A stretch of 64,000 nucleotides of DNA from Fodinisporobacter ferrooxydans (GCF_022818495.1 NZ_CP089291.1:3923501-3987500), one strand, 5' to 3'. Shown: positions 1 through 9,159, counted from the first letter of the stretch. The notes: generated by a model from the sequence alone, not told the origin. Made by a program: numbers and translations.

Positions 1-7
1 CGATCAA
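1..7 (-). CDS. Possible start of spoVAD (partial)
   Basis: Directly after the TGA of spoVAC the minus strand reads GAGGTGAACGG and then TTG, a good ribosome binding site with a start codon. In other Bacilli spoVAD follows spoVAC, so this is probably its first codons. Only two codons lie inside the window, so identity rests on context alone. Confidence 0.35.
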
Positions 8-16
8 CCGTTCACC

Positions 17-481
17 TCATTCCATTACCATTTTGAACAACGTTCGGATCAATGCAATAAAAAATGCGGCAACCACACCAAATACGATGACAGGACCGGC
101 AATTTTAAACATATTGCCCCCGACACCCAATACGTAACCTTCACTTTTGTGTTCGATTGCCGCAGACGTGATCCCATTGGCAAACCCGGTGACCGGCACG
201 GCCGAACCTGCACCCGCCCATTGGCCGATACGATCATAAACACCTAGTCCTGTTAACAAAACGCCTAAAAAGATCATGACAGCGACCGTTGGATTTGCCG
301 CTGTTTTATCTGTAAAATGAAACACGCGAATAAAGATTTCCTCGACGAATTGTCCGATCAGACAAATCGTACCTCCGGAAAGAAACGCCCTGAGGCAATT
401 TTTTGCCACGGGTTTTGCAGGTTTTGCTTCTTCGACATATTGCAGATACTGTTGTTGTGCTTTTGATCCTTTGACTGCCAA
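17..481 (-). CDS. spoVAC: Stage V sporulation protein AC
   Basis: SpoVAC is part of the SpoVA inner-membrane channel that moves dipicolinic acid into the forespore and releases it at germination; the family member from B. subtilis acts as a mechanosensitive channel. The 154-residue protein has the family length (about 150), a Lys-rich N-terminus, several hydrophobic segments and the conserved FLSGGTICLIGQ stretch near residue 32. The start is TTG behind AAGAAGGGGTG; a TGA lies two codons upstream in frame, so no earlier start exists. The gene is separated from sigF by a strong terminator, so it needs its own promoter, probably forespore-specific. In B. subtilis spoVAA and spoVAB precede it; both are absent here. 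Confidence 0.93.
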   Translation of the reverse strand: MAVKGSKAQQQYLQYVEEAKPAKPVAKNCLRAFLSGGTICLIGQFVEEIFIRVFHFTDKTAANPTVAVMIFLGVLLTGLGVYDRIGQWAGAGSAVPVTGFANGITSAAIEHKSEGYVLGVGGNMFKIAGPVIVFGVVAAFFIALIRTLFKMVME

Positions 482-560
482 TGTTCACACCCCTTCTTTT
501 GCGTTCATTTATCAAAAACAGTCATAAAAAAATGGTTCCCATCGCTGCGCAATTCCATGC

Positions 561-592
561 AAAAAACCGGATCCACTCCATCGGGATCCGGT
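561..592 (-). terminator. Rho-independent terminator after the spoIIA operon
   Basis: A perfect 9-bp stem (ACCGGATCC with GGATCCGGT, 9-base loop) is followed on the minus strand by six T. It ends the spoIIAA-spoIIAB-sigF-small ORF transcript just past the small ORF and isolates spoVAC. Confidence 0.88.
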
Positions 593-593
593 C

Positions 594-725
594 TTAAATC
601 GATATGGCATCGGTTATATGGCTGTCCTTGGGGATGGGGTGGAATGTCCACCATGCAGCAGTCCCACTTACTACGACGATCGTTGTGATCATGAACACCC
701 ATATGATCTTATACTTTCGAAACAT
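594..725 (-). CDS. Small membrane ORF after sigF, 43 residues
   Basis: An ATG ORF of 43 codons begins MFRKYKIIWVFMIT and has one predicted membrane helix (about residues 8-27), positive residues before it and a polar tail ending in DAISI. GAAGGG lies about 12 bases before the ATG. It sits 68 bases after sigF, and its TAA is two bases before a strong terminator, which fits the last gene of the spoIIA transcript. I do not recognise the protein. A longer ORF in another frame of the same strand reads through the terminator and is less likely. No codon-use test was possible at this length. Confidence 0.5.
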   Translation of the reverse strand: MFRKYKIIWVFMITTIVVVSGTAAWWTFHPIPKDSHITDAISI

Positions 726-793
726 GTGAAAACATTACCCTTCTTTCACTATGGCAGAATCTTTCTCCATAGTTTTTACAGAAAACGATAGAT

Positions 794-1543
794 TTAACCC
801 AACTGTTGACGAATCGTATGCAAAATTTTCTTCTCCAGTCTCGATACTTGTACCTGGGAGATTCCAAGCATCTCAGCAACTTCCGCCTGGGTTTTGTCTT
901 TAAAAAAGCGCATATAAATAATCAGACGTTCCCGATCAGGCAATCTCGACAACGCATCATGCAAGCTTAGCCGATCAAACCAACGCTCTTGCCCTTCATC
1001 CGCAATTTGATCCATCAAGTAAATGGGATCCCCGTCATTTTCAAACACCGGCTCGTGAATGGATGCAGGAGCGCGCAATGCTTCTTGCGCAAACACTACA
1101 TCTGTAGGATCCATGTTCAACTCTGCCGCCACTTCATTGATATGTGGCTGCCTGCCCAATTTTTTTGCCAACTCATCACGTGTTTTGCGAATTTGTTTCG
1201 CTTGCTCCTTTAAGGATCGGCTGACTTTCACCGTACTGTCATCCCGCAAAAACCGCTGAATTTCACCGATAATCATGGGAACCGCATAGGTTGAAAATTT
1301 TACTTCATAGGAAAGGTCAAATTTATCGATCGACTTCATAAGTCCAATACAGCCAATTTGAAACAAATCGTCCGCTTCATACCCTCTGTTCAAAAATCGC
1401 TGCACAACAGACCAAACCAATCGCTGGTTGGATATGACAAGCGCATCTCTGGCGCCGTCGTCACCGGCCTGACTTTGCCGTATCAACTGGCGAATCTCTT
1501 CATCCGTGAATTTATATTGGGTAGCAGGAATTTGCCGCTCCAT
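794..1543 (-). CDS. sigF: RNA polymerase sporulation sigma factor SigF
   Basis: SigF is the first forespore-specific sigma factor, held inactive by SpoIIAB until septation. The 249-residue protein has region 2 with the core-binding and -10 recognition segment (DLFQIGCIGLMKSIDKFD, about residues 60-77, and FSTYAVPMIIGEIQRFLRDD), region 3, and a region 4 helix-turn-helix (TQAEVAEMLGISQVQVSRLE) near residue 218. The length matches the family (about 255). It starts 4 bases after the spoIIAB stop, so translation is probably coupled, and it shares the sigma-H promoter in front of spoIIAA. Confidence 0.97.
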   Translation of the reverse strand: MERQIPATQYKFTDEEIRQLIRQSQAGDDGARDALVISNQRLVWSVVQRFLNRGYEADDLFQIGCIGLMKSIDKFDLSYEVKFSTYAVPMIIGEIQRFLRDDSTVKVSRSLKEQAKQIRKTRDELAKKLGRQPHINEVAAELNMDPTDVVFAQEALRAPASIHEPVFENDGDPIYLMDQIADEGQERWFDRLSLHDALSRLPDRERLIIYMRFFKDKTQAEVAEMLGISQVQVSRLEKKILHTIRQQLG

Positions 1544-1547
1544 AGTC

Positions 1548-1988
1548 TTAGTGCTCCACTGACGCAGTTTTTAGTAGTTTCGTCAGCCGGATGACGGTTC
1601 CCTTGCCTTCCGCAGATTCCACTTCAAGGGAATCCATGAAACTTTCCATGATGGTAAAGCCCATCCCTGAACGTTCCAACTCCGGTTTCGATGTATACAA
1701 AGGCTGACGGGCAGTTTCCACATCGGAAATCCCTCGCCCTTCGTCACGGACTTCAATTGTCACCAAAGAATGTTCAAAGGAACAGGATATGGTGATCACA
1801 CCTTCCTGATTTTCATACCCGTGAATAATTGCATTCGTGACAGCTTCCGAAACAACCGTCTTGATTTCTGTCAATTCATCCAATGTTGGATCCATTTGCG
1901 CCAAAAAAGCAGCCACTGCTACTCTGGCAAATGATTCATTGGGAGACTTGCTTGCAAATTGCAGCGTCATGAAATTATGTTGACTCAT
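1548..1988 (-). CDS. spoIIAB: Anti-sigma F factor and serine kinase SpoIIAB
   Basis: SpoIIAB binds and blocks SigF and phosphorylates the anti-anti-sigma factor SpoIIAA. The 146-residue protein is a single GHKL ATPase fold: N-box [13 protein letters not shown] (about residues 43-55), G1 box [10 protein letters not shown], and the lid with G2-like [12 protein letters not shown] near residue 107. Its ATG overlaps the spoIIAA stop (ATGA), so the two are translationally coupled, and it is followed after 4 bases by sigF. All catalytic boxes are intact. Confidence 0.97.
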   Translation of the reverse strand: MSQHNFMTLQFASKSPNESFARVAVAAFLAQMDPTLDELTEIKTVVSEAVTNAIIHGYENQEGVITISCSFEHSLVTIEVRDEGRGISDVETARQPLYTSKPELERSGMGFTIMESFMDSLEVESAEGKGTVIRLTKLLKTASVEH

Positions 1989-2338
1989 ATGGCACCTCCC
2001 ACTGCTTGCAATGCAAGATCTTCTGTATCATAAAATTGAATGATTTTAAGCAGACCGGCCATTTCAAATAAACGGCGAATTTGTGGATCGACATTTGTAA
2101 TCGCCATTCGTCCGCCGCCTTGCGTCACTCGTTTATAACGCCCGAGAATGACGCCAAGTCCGGAACTGTCCATAAATGTCAAGCCGCTTAAATTTAAAAT
2201 CATATGCTGGCACTCTCGGCCGCCCAGTTCTTGATCGACTCGGTTTCGTACCAACTCTGCCGTGTGATGATCCAATTCGCCACTCATGTGTACAACCAAA
2301 ATGTCCCCGAATGTTTGCACAGTAACATCAAAGCTCAC
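1985..2338 (-). CDS. spoIIAA: Anti-sigma F factor antagonist SpoIIAA
   Basis: SpoIIAA is the STAS-domain anti-anti-sigma factor that frees SigF when unphosphorylated. The protein contains the phosphorylation loop [15 protein letters not shown]; the serine after MD is the family phospho-acceptor. The GTG start is chosen because CAGGAGGGATAGCA lies directly before it and gives 117 residues, the length of the B. subtilis protein; a start nine codons upstream lacks a ribosome binding site and lies over this Shine-Dalgarno sequence. First gene of the spoIIA operon. Confidence 0.96.
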   Translation of the reverse strand: MSFDVTVQTFGDILVVHMSGELDHHTAELVRNRVDQELGGRECQHMILNLSGLTFMDSSGLGVILGRYKRVTQGGGRMAITNVDPQIRRLFEMAGLLKIIQFYDTEDLALQAVGGAI

Positions 2339-2374
2339 TGCTATCCCTCCTGGCTCTCCGCTCAATATTGCTCA

Positions 2375-2403
2375 GTATTCGCTAGTTCAAAAGGATTTCC
2401 TGC
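2375..2403 (-). promoter_or_regulatory. Sigma-H promoter of the spoIIA operon
   Basis: The minus strand reads GCAGGAAAT, an 11-base spacer, then AGCGAATAC. The sigma-H consensus is RnAGGAWWW, 11-12 bases, RnnGAATWW; all nine -35 positions and eight of nine -10 positions match. It sits about 37 bases before the spoIIAA GTG. In B. subtilis spoIIA is transcribed by sigma-H with Spo0A; I did not find a convincing 0A box by eye. Confidence 0.82.
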
Positions 2404-2558
2404 CGGTTGACAAAACTAGAAGAATTTCGTGAAAATCCGACAAAATGCGAACTTTACTACAGAATCTATGAATTTATTCATGTTGTGAAAAAAAGAATGT
2501 AAAGTCGAAACACACATGATAAAATTATCAAATAAATACTCCATGCAGGAGGCCTGAA

Positions 2559-3896
2559 ATGGATCGTTTGGGGCAAAAAATAAGAGAATTGCGTTTAAAA
2601 CAAAAAATGAAACAGGGCGAATTGGCAAAGGGACTCGTGACGCCAAGCATGATTAGTCAAATTGAAGCCGGGAAAGCAAATCCCTCCCATAAACTGCTCG
2701 AACAATTGGCAGAACGCCTTGGTACAACCGTGAATTATTTCATTTCAGATATGCAGATCAAACAGGAACAATCCACTACGTACCGGCTTGCTAAAAATTA
2801 TATCGAGCGCCGGGAATACTTTCGGGCTTCTGCACTGCTCGAAGAATTAGCCAAGCAAGGGGACTATACGATACACCCTTCTATTTTTGTCGACTTGGCA
2901 GAATGTTGGACACAACTGGGAAAGCAAAAAAAGGCCTTAAAACTTTATCAAACGCTATATGAAAGCGGGTTGCAACAAGCCAATCATTCTTTATCCGTAT
3001 TGGCATTGAATAAACAGGGAGTGATTTATTTTAGCCGACAGCAATACTCCATTTCCGAATGGTATTGGAAGCAGGCATATTCCCTTGCTAAACGCAGTCC
3101 CGATATCCAAGTACAGCTTTTTGCACAAGTTCAAATTAATTTGGGAACCATATATGCCAAATTGGGTCAACCCCAAAAATGCAAATTTTTTTACATGGGT
3201 GCGTACCAGTTATTGCGCGGCACGAATTATATGGAGCAATTGGCAGATGCATGTTTGGGATTGGGTTTGGCATACCGCAATGAAAAGGATTATCCCGCAG
3301 CCATTCAAAGCACCCAAGATGCCATTACCATGTACCGCAGTTTAAATCTGTACGAATTGGAACTCGACGCTACAGTGAATCTTGCGATTATCAAAAGGGA
3401 ATACAAGCTGCCGGAAGAATCGATACCTCTATTGCAGCACTGCATTGAAAAGTATGCACAGAGAAAACAATCGGATGACGTGTCAAATGTAAAAACCGAG
3501 TTGGCCCGTACCTTTTTGTTTATGGCGATGCAAGCAACGGAAGCGGGAAACACGACCGATGCGGAACATTACATGGCGACGGCAACCGGCCTTTGCAACG
3601 AAGCTCTGGAGATCGCAAAAACATCCTCTTTACAAGAAGCCGACATTTTTGAAACATTGGGGAGTATTTATTCACAACAAAAACAATATGCAACCGCTGT
3701 TGACTTTTATAAACGATCCATCCGAATTTATGCTGACATTCAACATATTACGGCTGTCATGCGCGTATCGAAAGCACTGGCAAAATTGAATATGTCCTTT
3801 CAGCAATATAAAGATGCAACAGAAACGTATCTGGAAATGGAGCGTCTCGTGCAAACCATTTTACGATATCGCGTTCCTAGAGGATTGGAAGACTGA
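2559..3896 (+). CDS. XRE-family HTH regulator with TPR repeats
   Basis: The 445-residue protein has an N-terminal XRE helix-turn-helix (about residues 5-60, KIRELRLKQKMKQGELAKGL then MISQIEAGKANPSHKLLEQLAERL) and roughly 350 residues of tetratricopeptide helices, for example around residues 200, 235, 365 and 385. This is the layout of peptide-sensing RRNPP-type regulators (PlcR, PrgX, Rap-like), but no cognate signal peptide gene is visible nearby. It is transcribed away from spoIIAA, with AGGAGG six bases before the ATG, and is inserted between dacF and spoIIAA, which are adjacent in B. subtilis. A role in sporulation timing is an inference from position only. Confidence 0.85.
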   Translation: MDRLGQKIRELRLKQKMKQGELAKGLVTPSMISQIEAGKANPSHKLLEQLAERLGTTVNYFISDMQIKQEQSTTYRLAKNYIERREYFRASALLEELAKQGDYTIHPSIFVDLAECWTQLGKQKKALKLYQTLYESGLQQANHSLSVLALNKQGVIYFSRQQYSISEWYWKQAYSLAKRSPDIQVQLFAQVQINLGTIYAKLGQPQKCKFFYMGAYQLLRGTNYMEQLADACLGLGLAYRNEKDYPAAIQSTQDAITMYRSLNLYELELDATVNLAIIKREYKLPEESIPLLQHCIEKYAQRKQSDDVSNVKTELARTFLFMAMQATEAGNTTDAEHYMATATGLCNEALEIAKTSSLQEADIFETLGSIYSQQKQYATAVDFYKRSIRIYADIQHITAVMRVSKALAKLNMSFQQYKDATETYLEMERLVQTILRYRVPRGLED

Positions 3897-3907
3897 ATAC
3901 GAACAGA

Positions 3908-3953
3908 CGAGACCTTGGCAGTTTTGACAAGGTCTCGCGTTTATTTCAATTTT
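3908..3953 (+). terminator. Terminator after the XRE-TPR gene
   Basis: A perfect 10-bp stem (CGAGACCTTG with CAAGGTCTCG, 10-base loop) is followed by a T-rich run. It may also serve the convergent dacF gene. Confidence 0.8.
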
Positions 3954-3978
3954 TAACCTGCATTAGAATTTTTGTCTA

Positions 3979-5148
3979 CTATCGTCCAAAAAATACGACT
4001 CCCCGGAATGTTCGCTTCACCATATCCCAAAGATTTGCTTTTTCAATCTCTTGATTTGCCAACAAATTGACTCTGCCCAGTTCTTTTCCGTCTTTTGCAA
4101 TTGTTATATAGCCAATCACTTGTCCTTTGTGAACAGGAGCTTTTTGTACAGTTACGACGACCTGTTTTTGAATGCCTGTCAATTGTTCACCCTTTTTCAT
4201 AAGTACGCCAAGCGGCTTTTCCGCAACCAGTTCTATGGAATCCTGTTTGCCTTTGCTGATTTTCACTTTTTCAACCACTTGATTTGCTTTGTAAATCAAC
4301 TGGCTATGATATTGAGAAAAGGCAAAATCCATCAATTGCGTAATTTGCTGATTTCGGATCGGAGAAGTAGGAGCCCCTAACACGACGGCGACGACCCGGA
4401 ATTGATCCCGTTTGGCTGTTGCTGCCAAACAATATTTTGCTTCCGCAGTAAACCCGGTTTTTAATCCGTCCATGCCCGGATAAAATTTCACTAATTTGTT
4501 CGTATTTACAAGCCATAGCGGTTTTTCTGAATCTTTGCGCAAGTAATCGCTATATACGGATGTCCAATGCGTGATTTTTTCATGTTGCAGTAAAGCGCGG
4601 GACATGATTGCGATATCGTATGCAGAAGAATAATGATCATTCGCAGGCAAGCCGTTGGTATTGGCAAAATGCGTATCTTTCATACCTAACTCCTGGACCT
4701 TTTTGTTCATCATTGCTACAAACGCCTCTTCTGTTCCGGCGATCCGTTCCGCTACCGCCACACATGCATCGTTGGCCGAACCAATTGCTATGCCTTTCAG
4801 CATGTCATTCAGCGTCATTTCTTCGCCAGGTTCCAGATAAATTTGCGAACCGCCCATACTGGCGGCATGTTCACTCGTGCGAATTTTATCTGACAGCTTG
4901 ATTTTTCCTGTGTCAACAGCTTCCATTACAAGCAACATCGTCATAATTTTTGTTACGCTGGCAATCGGAAGGTGTTTGTGACTTTCTTTCTCAAACAAAA
5001 CAGTCCCTGTTGCAACATCCATTAATACGGCAGCCTGGGATTGCTTGGCAAGAGAAACTTCCGAGGCGTTCACTTGCGGGAGATACATGGAAAACATCGC
5101 TAGTATGACAAAAAATGAAAAAAACATGCGAAGCCGTATTCTTGCCAT
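3979..5148 (-). CDS. dacF: D-alanyl-D-alanine carboxypeptidase DacF
   Basis: A penicillin-binding protein that trims the terminal D-Ala from peptidoglycan stem peptides, acting outside the membrane; DacF in Bacillus is a forespore enzyme that helps set spore cortex cross-linking. The 389-residue protein has a signal peptide (about residues 1-29, hydrophobic core FFSFFVILAMFSMYLP, ending at NASE), the S64-V-T-K67 active-site tetrad, S124-A-N126 and K230-T-G232, then a PBP5 C-terminal domain and an amphipathic C-terminal anchor. AAAGGAGG precedes the ATG. Its place beside the spoIIA operon supports DacF rather than vegetative DacA. Confidence 0.93.
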   Translation of the reverse strand: MARIRLRMFFSFFVILAMFSMYLPQVNASEVSLAKQSQAAVLMDVATGTVLFEKESHKHLPIASVTKIMTMLLVMEAVDTGKIKLSDKIRTSEHAASMGGSQIYLEPGEEMTLNDMLKGIAIGSANDACVAVAERIAGTEEAFVAMMNKKVQELGMKDTHFANTNGLPANDHYSSAYDIAIMSRALLQHEKITHWTSVYSDYLRKDSEKPLWLVNTNKLVKFYPGMDGLKTGFTAEAKYCLAATAKRDQFRVVAVVLGAPTSPIRNQQITQLMDFAFSQYHSQLIYKANQVVEKVKISKGKQDSIELVAEKPLGVLMKKGEQLTGIQKQVVVTVQKAPVHKGQVIGYITIAKDGKELGRVNLLANQEIEKANLWDMVKRTFRGVVFFGR

Positions 5149-5200
5149 TCTATATCCTCCTTTTTAAAACTTTCAGCAAATGTATTTTGTGCGAAAGAAC

Positions 5201-5242
5201 AAAAAAATACCCTTATGATTGTAAATTTACACTCATAAGGGT
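5201..5242 (-). terminator. Terminator after the DUF1540 gene
   Basis: A perfect 9-bp stem (ACCCTTATG with CATAAGGGT, 16-base loop) is followed on the minus strand by ATTTTTTT. It separates the DUF1540 gene from dacF, so dacF is not simply co-transcribed with punA-pdp as might be expected from its position. Confidence 0.85.
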
Positions 5243-5278
5243 GTGAAATCGTTTCCTATTTCAAAACGTTTGATTTTT

Positions 5279-5500
5279 CTAATGACCGGGGTGTGTCGGG
5301 TGACTGCCTTTGTCAGCACCGGCACCATAGGCAATCCCGGCATCATCAAAATCCCTGTATTCAAATGTGGCGCATAACGTTCCTTTTTTTGTTCCTACAA
5401 TATCGTTTCCATTGGAACGCACTTCAATCGAATTGGCGATACAATTCTTATTGTCATTATACGAACACTCCTCAACCGTACAGCGAACACCTTGTGGCAT
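5279..5500 (-). CDS. DUF1540 cysteine-rich small protein
   Basis: The 73-residue protein matches the DUF1540 pattern: VRCTVEECSYNDNKNC near the N-terminus, IEVRS, then TLCATFEY near residue 42, giving four cysteines likely to bind a metal. The C-terminus is Gly/His-rich. Function is unknown in the family, which is common in spore-forming Firmicutes. GGGGGTGAAGGAGC precedes the ATG, and the gene is closed by its own terminator. Confidence 0.85.
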   Translation of the reverse strand: MPQGVRCTVEECSYNDNKNCIANSIEVRSNGNDIVGTKKGTLCATFEYRDFDDAGIAYGAGADKGSHPTHPGH

Positions 5501-5616
5501 GCTCCTTCACCCCCTCAAACATAGAGTGTCGCTTCACAGAATCCTTATACAATGAAACATCCGCCAATTGCATGCGCAGATTCTTCATGTACCTGATTCC
5601 ATTCATGTACATGAAA

Positions 5617-6918
5617 TCAGCAAACAATTTCATGGATATACGGTTGGATTTGCGGCGGCTGCTCTGTTATTACGTAAGCGTCCTGCAATCTTTGCAACGC
5701 TTCTTCCGCCGTCTTTTTATTCGTGTGAATCACTGCCATCCGCTCGCCTTTCGCAACCGGATCGCCGCTTTTTTTGAGCAGCGTAATACCTGCTGCCGGA
5801 TCGATGGCATCCCCTTTCTTTTGCCTGCCTGCACCGGCCATCATGGCTGCTGTTCCTACAGCTTCTGCATCAATCTGCTGGATATATCCTGTTTTCCAGG
5901 CTGTTATATCGATATGATTGGCTGCTTGAGGCAATCGTTCCGGATTGTCCGCAAGATCAGGATTGCCGCCCTGCGCTTGAATGAATTGCCGAAACGTATG
6001 GAATGCGGAGCCACTCTGCAAGATGGTTGTCAAGTTGTGCAAGGCATCGGCAAACGTCTTGTAGATTCCCCCAAGCACTGTCATGTGAGCTGCAATAGTT
6101 AGGGAAATCACTTGCAGATCTTCCGGCCCGTTTCCTCGCAATACTTCAATTGCCTCTTTTACTTCATTGGCATTGCCCACTTCGCATCCGAGCGGCTGAT
6201 TCATATCCGATATGATCGCAATGGTTTTTCGATTCAGCCGCTGTCCGATTTTCACCATGGTGTTTGCAAGCCGCCGCGCATCCGCCAATGATTTCATAAA
6301 AGCGCCCGCGCCCATTTTCACGTCCAGCACAATACAGTCCGCACCTGATGCAATCTTTTTGCTCATGATGGAACTAGCGATCAAAGGCATCGAATCGACA
6401 GTTGCAGTCACATCCCGCAGTGCATATAGTTTTTTATCCGCTGGTGCAAGATTGCCTGTCTGTCCCGCAATCGCCATTTTGTATGTGTTGACATGTTCGA
6501 TAAATTGCTCATTTGATAACTCCGCCTGAAATCCTTCAATCGCTTCCAGCTTGTCGATCGTTCCTCCCGTATGCCCCAACCCTCGTCCCGACATTTTCGC
6601 CACCGGCACGCCAACTGTCGCAACCAGAGGAGCCACGATCAAACTGATCTTGTCCCCAACGCCGCCTGTGGAATGTTTGTCGACTTTAATCCCTCGAATC
6701 CCCGACAAATCAATCGTATCTCCAGATTCAACCATCACCGTTGTCAAGTCGGCTATCTCTTCATCCGTCATCCCTTGAAAGTACACAGCCATCAACCATG
6801 CCGCCATCTGATAATCCGGAATATCCCCGCATGTATAACCCTGGATGATGTATCGAAGTTCATCTGTCGTGAATGAATGGCCCTGACGTTTTTTGTGAAT
6901 CAAATCTACCATTCGCAT
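5617..6918 (-). CDS. pdp: Pyrimidine-nucleoside phosphorylase
   Basis: Phosphorolysis of uridine, thymidine and deoxyuridine to base plus (deoxy)ribose-1-phosphate in nucleoside salvage. The family signature SGRGLGHTGGTIDKLEAI is present near residue 110, with KHSTGGVGDK phosphate-binding residues before it. The ATG at MRMVDLIHKK is chosen over an upstream TTG because AGGGAG lies ahead of it and it gives 433 residues, the usual length. It follows punA by 98 bases; with deoB and punA it forms a nucleoside catabolic set feeding ribose-5-phosphate into central metabolism. Confidence 0.95.
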   Translation of the reverse strand: MRMVDLIHKKRQGHSFTTDELRYIIQGYTCGDIPDYQMAAWLMAVYFQGMTDEEIADLTTVMVESGDTIDLSGIRGIKVDKHSTGGVGDKISLIVAPLVATVGVPVAKMSGRGLGHTGGTIDKLEAIEGFQAELSNEQFIEHVNTYKMAIAGQTGNLAPADKKLYALRDVTATVDSMPLIASSIMSKKIASGADCIVLDVKMGAGAFMKSLADARRLANTMVKIGQRLNRKTIAIISDMNQPLGCEVGNANEVKEAIEVLRGNGPEDLQVISLTIAAHMTVLGGIYKTFADALHNLTTILQSGSAFHTFRQFIQAQGGNPDLADNPERLPQAANHIDITAWKTGYIQQIDAEAVGTAAMMAGAGRQKKGDAIDPAAGITLLKKSGDPVAKGERMAVIHTNKKTAEEALQRLQDAYVITEQPPQIQPYIHEIVC

Positions 6919-7016
6919 CTTTTGATCCGCTCCCTGCAATCCAGTTAAGAAACTGCCTGAACCATCCGTTTGACCTGTTCAAAAACAATGGACGTGCCGT
7001 TTTACAACGTATAGTT

Positions 7017-7835
7017 TTACACCCTTTGTACGAACTGTCTGACAAATGCAACGAACTGTTCCCGCACCCGTTCGGTTACTTCCATCACTTCCTGGTGGGA
7101 AAGTGGTTGTTCGAGAATGCCTGCAGCCATATTTGACACGCAACTGATACCTATCACCCGGATGCCGGCATGTCTCGCAACGATCACTTCAGGAACGGTG
7201 GACATTCCGACAGCATCTGCCCCCAGTATCCGGCTCATGCGAATTTCTGCAGGCGTTTCATAGCTGGGGCCAGAAAACCAAATATATGTGCCTTCTGACA
7301 TGGAAATGTTCAACTCTTTGGCAATTTGCAACGCCAATGCCCGATACTCCGGATCATAGGCAGTCGACATATCCGGAAAACGTGGGCCATGTGTATCCCA
7401 GTTCGGACCAATCAAAGGATTTTTGCCGGAGAAATTGATGTGGTCTTTGATCAGCATCAATTGTCCTACTGAAAACTCTTCATTGATCCCACCCGCTGCA
7501 TTTGTCACCATAAGTGTTTGTACGCCCAGTTCTTTCATCACACGTACGGGAAACGCAATCGCATCTGCCGAGTACCCTTCATAATAATGAAATCGGCCTT
7601 GCAAAGCGATGACAGCTTTGCCGCACAATTGACCGATGACCAATTGACCCTTGTGGCCTTCAACCGTTGATATAGGAAAATGGGGAATTTCACGGTAAGG
7701 GATATGTACAGCTTCCTGTATATCTTCCGCCAAAACGCCCAGCCCGGACCCGAGAATTAAGCCAATCGTCGGCTGAACGGCTGTTTTCGAACGGATAAAG
7801 TCTCTTGCTTCCGATAATTTTGCAGTATCTAACAT
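7017..7835 (-). CDS. punA: Purine-nucleoside phosphorylase I
   Basis: Cleaves inosine, guanosine and their deoxy forms with phosphate. The 272-residue protein is a trimeric-type PNP with GLILGSGLG at the N-terminus, the phosphate site around LQGRFHYYEGYS and the family signature region VTNAAGGINEEFSVGQLMLI. A purine-site Asn is present in VSNMAAG near the C-terminus. GAGGTG precedes the ATG. It lies between deoB and pdp, as in other Bacilli. Confidence 0.95.
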   Translation of the reverse strand: MLDTAKLSEARDFIRSKTAVQPTIGLILGSGLGVLAEDIQEAVHIPYREIPHFPISTVEGHKGQLVIGQLCGKAVIALQGRFHYYEGYSADAIAFPVRVMKELGVQTLMVTNAAGGINEEFSVGQLMLIKDHINFSGKNPLIGPNWDTHGPRFPDMSTAYDPEYRALALQIAKELNISMSEGTYIWFSGPSYETPAEIRMSRILGADAVGMSTVPEVIVARHAGIRVIGISCVSNMAAGILEQPLSHQEVMEVTERVREQFVAFVRQFVQRV

Positions 7836-7980
7836 ATGTATACACCTCTTGAATGATTTAAAATACGCCGCTTACAGGTACGGATGATACACATTGTTGC
7901 CATTCACCAGATAAGCTGTTGGCGCTTCACGGCTGACAAACGCGTTCGCTGTTATCGAATGTGTTTGATAATGGTTCTTG

Positions 7981-9159
7981 CTATCGCGCAATCACAGAAT
8001 AAAAACTTTCCCCGATGGATGGTTTGGGAACTCCATGACGATCTGCCAAAGTGGCTCCAATGTCTGCAAACGTATTGCGTATTCCTAGATCCACATTTTG
8101 TCGAAGTAATCTTCCATAAACAAGCAGCGGTACATATTCACGACTGTGATCCGTTCCAGGCGTCGTCGGATCACAACCATGATCGGCTGTGATCATCAAC
8201 ATGTCATCCTCCCGCATGCTTGCCAGAATCTCCGGCAAACGCGCATCAAAATCTTCGATGGCCCTGGCAAACCCTTTTGGATCATTCCGATGCCCGTATA
8301 ACATATCAAAATCCACCAAATTGGCAAATAGCAGCCCATTTGGATATTGCTGCATCGCTTCCAGTGTTTTGTCTACTCCATCCATGTTTCCCTCTGTATG
8401 AATTCCTTTCGTAATGCCGGATCCGCCATAAATATCATAGATCTTTCCGACGCCAATCACCGGCAGCCCGGCATCAGCCAACTCATTTAATACAGTTCGC
8501 CCGAAATGTAACGAATAGTCGTGGCGGTTGCCCGTCCGCGTATACTTTCCATGAGAACCAATAAATGGACGAGCGATGACACGCCCTACCCCATGTTCTC
8601 CAGTCAACATTTCACGGGCAATTTTGCAAATTCTGTATAACTCGTCAAGGGGTATAACTTCTTCATGTGCAGCTACCTGAAAAACACTATCGGCAGACGT
8701 ATATACGATCGGACAGCCAGTCTTGACATGCAAGCCCCCCAGCTCGTTGATAATTTCCGTTCCGGATGCAGGCTTGTTGCCCAATATTTTACGGCCAATC
8801 CGCCGTTCAAACTCTTCGATCAAATCATTCGGAAATCCATGCGGATACGTAGGCAATGGTCGAGTCAGTTGCACACCGACAAACTCCCAATGCCCATTCG
8901 TCGTATCTTTGCCTGCTGAAGTTTCCTGCATTTTTCCATAATTCCCGGTTGCTTTCAATGGCTTTGTTCCTTCAATCGGATAAATATTTCCGATGCCCAA
9001 TTTTTCCAGATTCGGAATTCGCAATCCGCCAACTGCTTTCGCAATATTTCCGATCGTGTTTGAACCGGCGTCGCCATATTCGGGTGCATCCGGTAGTTCT
9101 CCAATGCCAACACTATCCAAAACAATTAAAATGGTGCGCAAGGATCGGGGATCTGCCAA
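7981..9159 (-). CDS. deoB: Phosphopentomutase
   Basis: Interconverts (deoxy)ribose-1-phosphate and -5-phosphate, linking nucleoside phosphorylases to the pentose phosphate pathway. The alkaline-phosphatase-superfamily fold is shown by the metal-binding VLDSVGIG at the N-terminus, the phospho-acceptor region [13 protein letters not shown], and [19 protein letters not shown] near the C-terminus. The TTG start is chosen because GGAGG lies seven bases before it; an ATG eight codons upstream has no ribosome binding site and lies before that GGAGG. It is 392 residues, close to the usual 394. Followed by punA and pdp. Confidence 0.95.
   Translation of the reverse strand: MADPRSLRTILIVLDSVGIGELPDAPEYGDAGSNTIGNIAKAVGGLRIPNLEKLGIGNIYPIEGTKPLKATGNYGKMQETSAGKDTTNGHWEFVGVQLTRPLPTYPHGFPNDLIEEFERRIGRKILGNKPASGTEIINELGGLHVKTGCPIVYTSADSVFQVAAHEEVIPLDELYRICKIAREMLTGEHGVGRVIARPFIGSHGKYTRTGNRHDYSLHFGRTVLNELADAGLPVIGVGKIYDIYGGSGITKGIHTEGNMDGVDKTLEAMQQYPNGLLFANLVDFDMLYGHRNDPKGFARAIEDFDARLPEILASMREDDMLMITADHGCDPTTPGTDHSREYVPLLVYGRLLRQNVDLGIRNTFADIGATLADRHGVPKPSIGESFYSVIAR

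Noticed and set aside
505-702. A 65-codon minus-strand ORF between spoVAC and sigF
   Set aside because: It runs straight through the perfect terminator hairpin and has no good ribosome binding site; the 43-codon ORF in another frame fits the transcript better.
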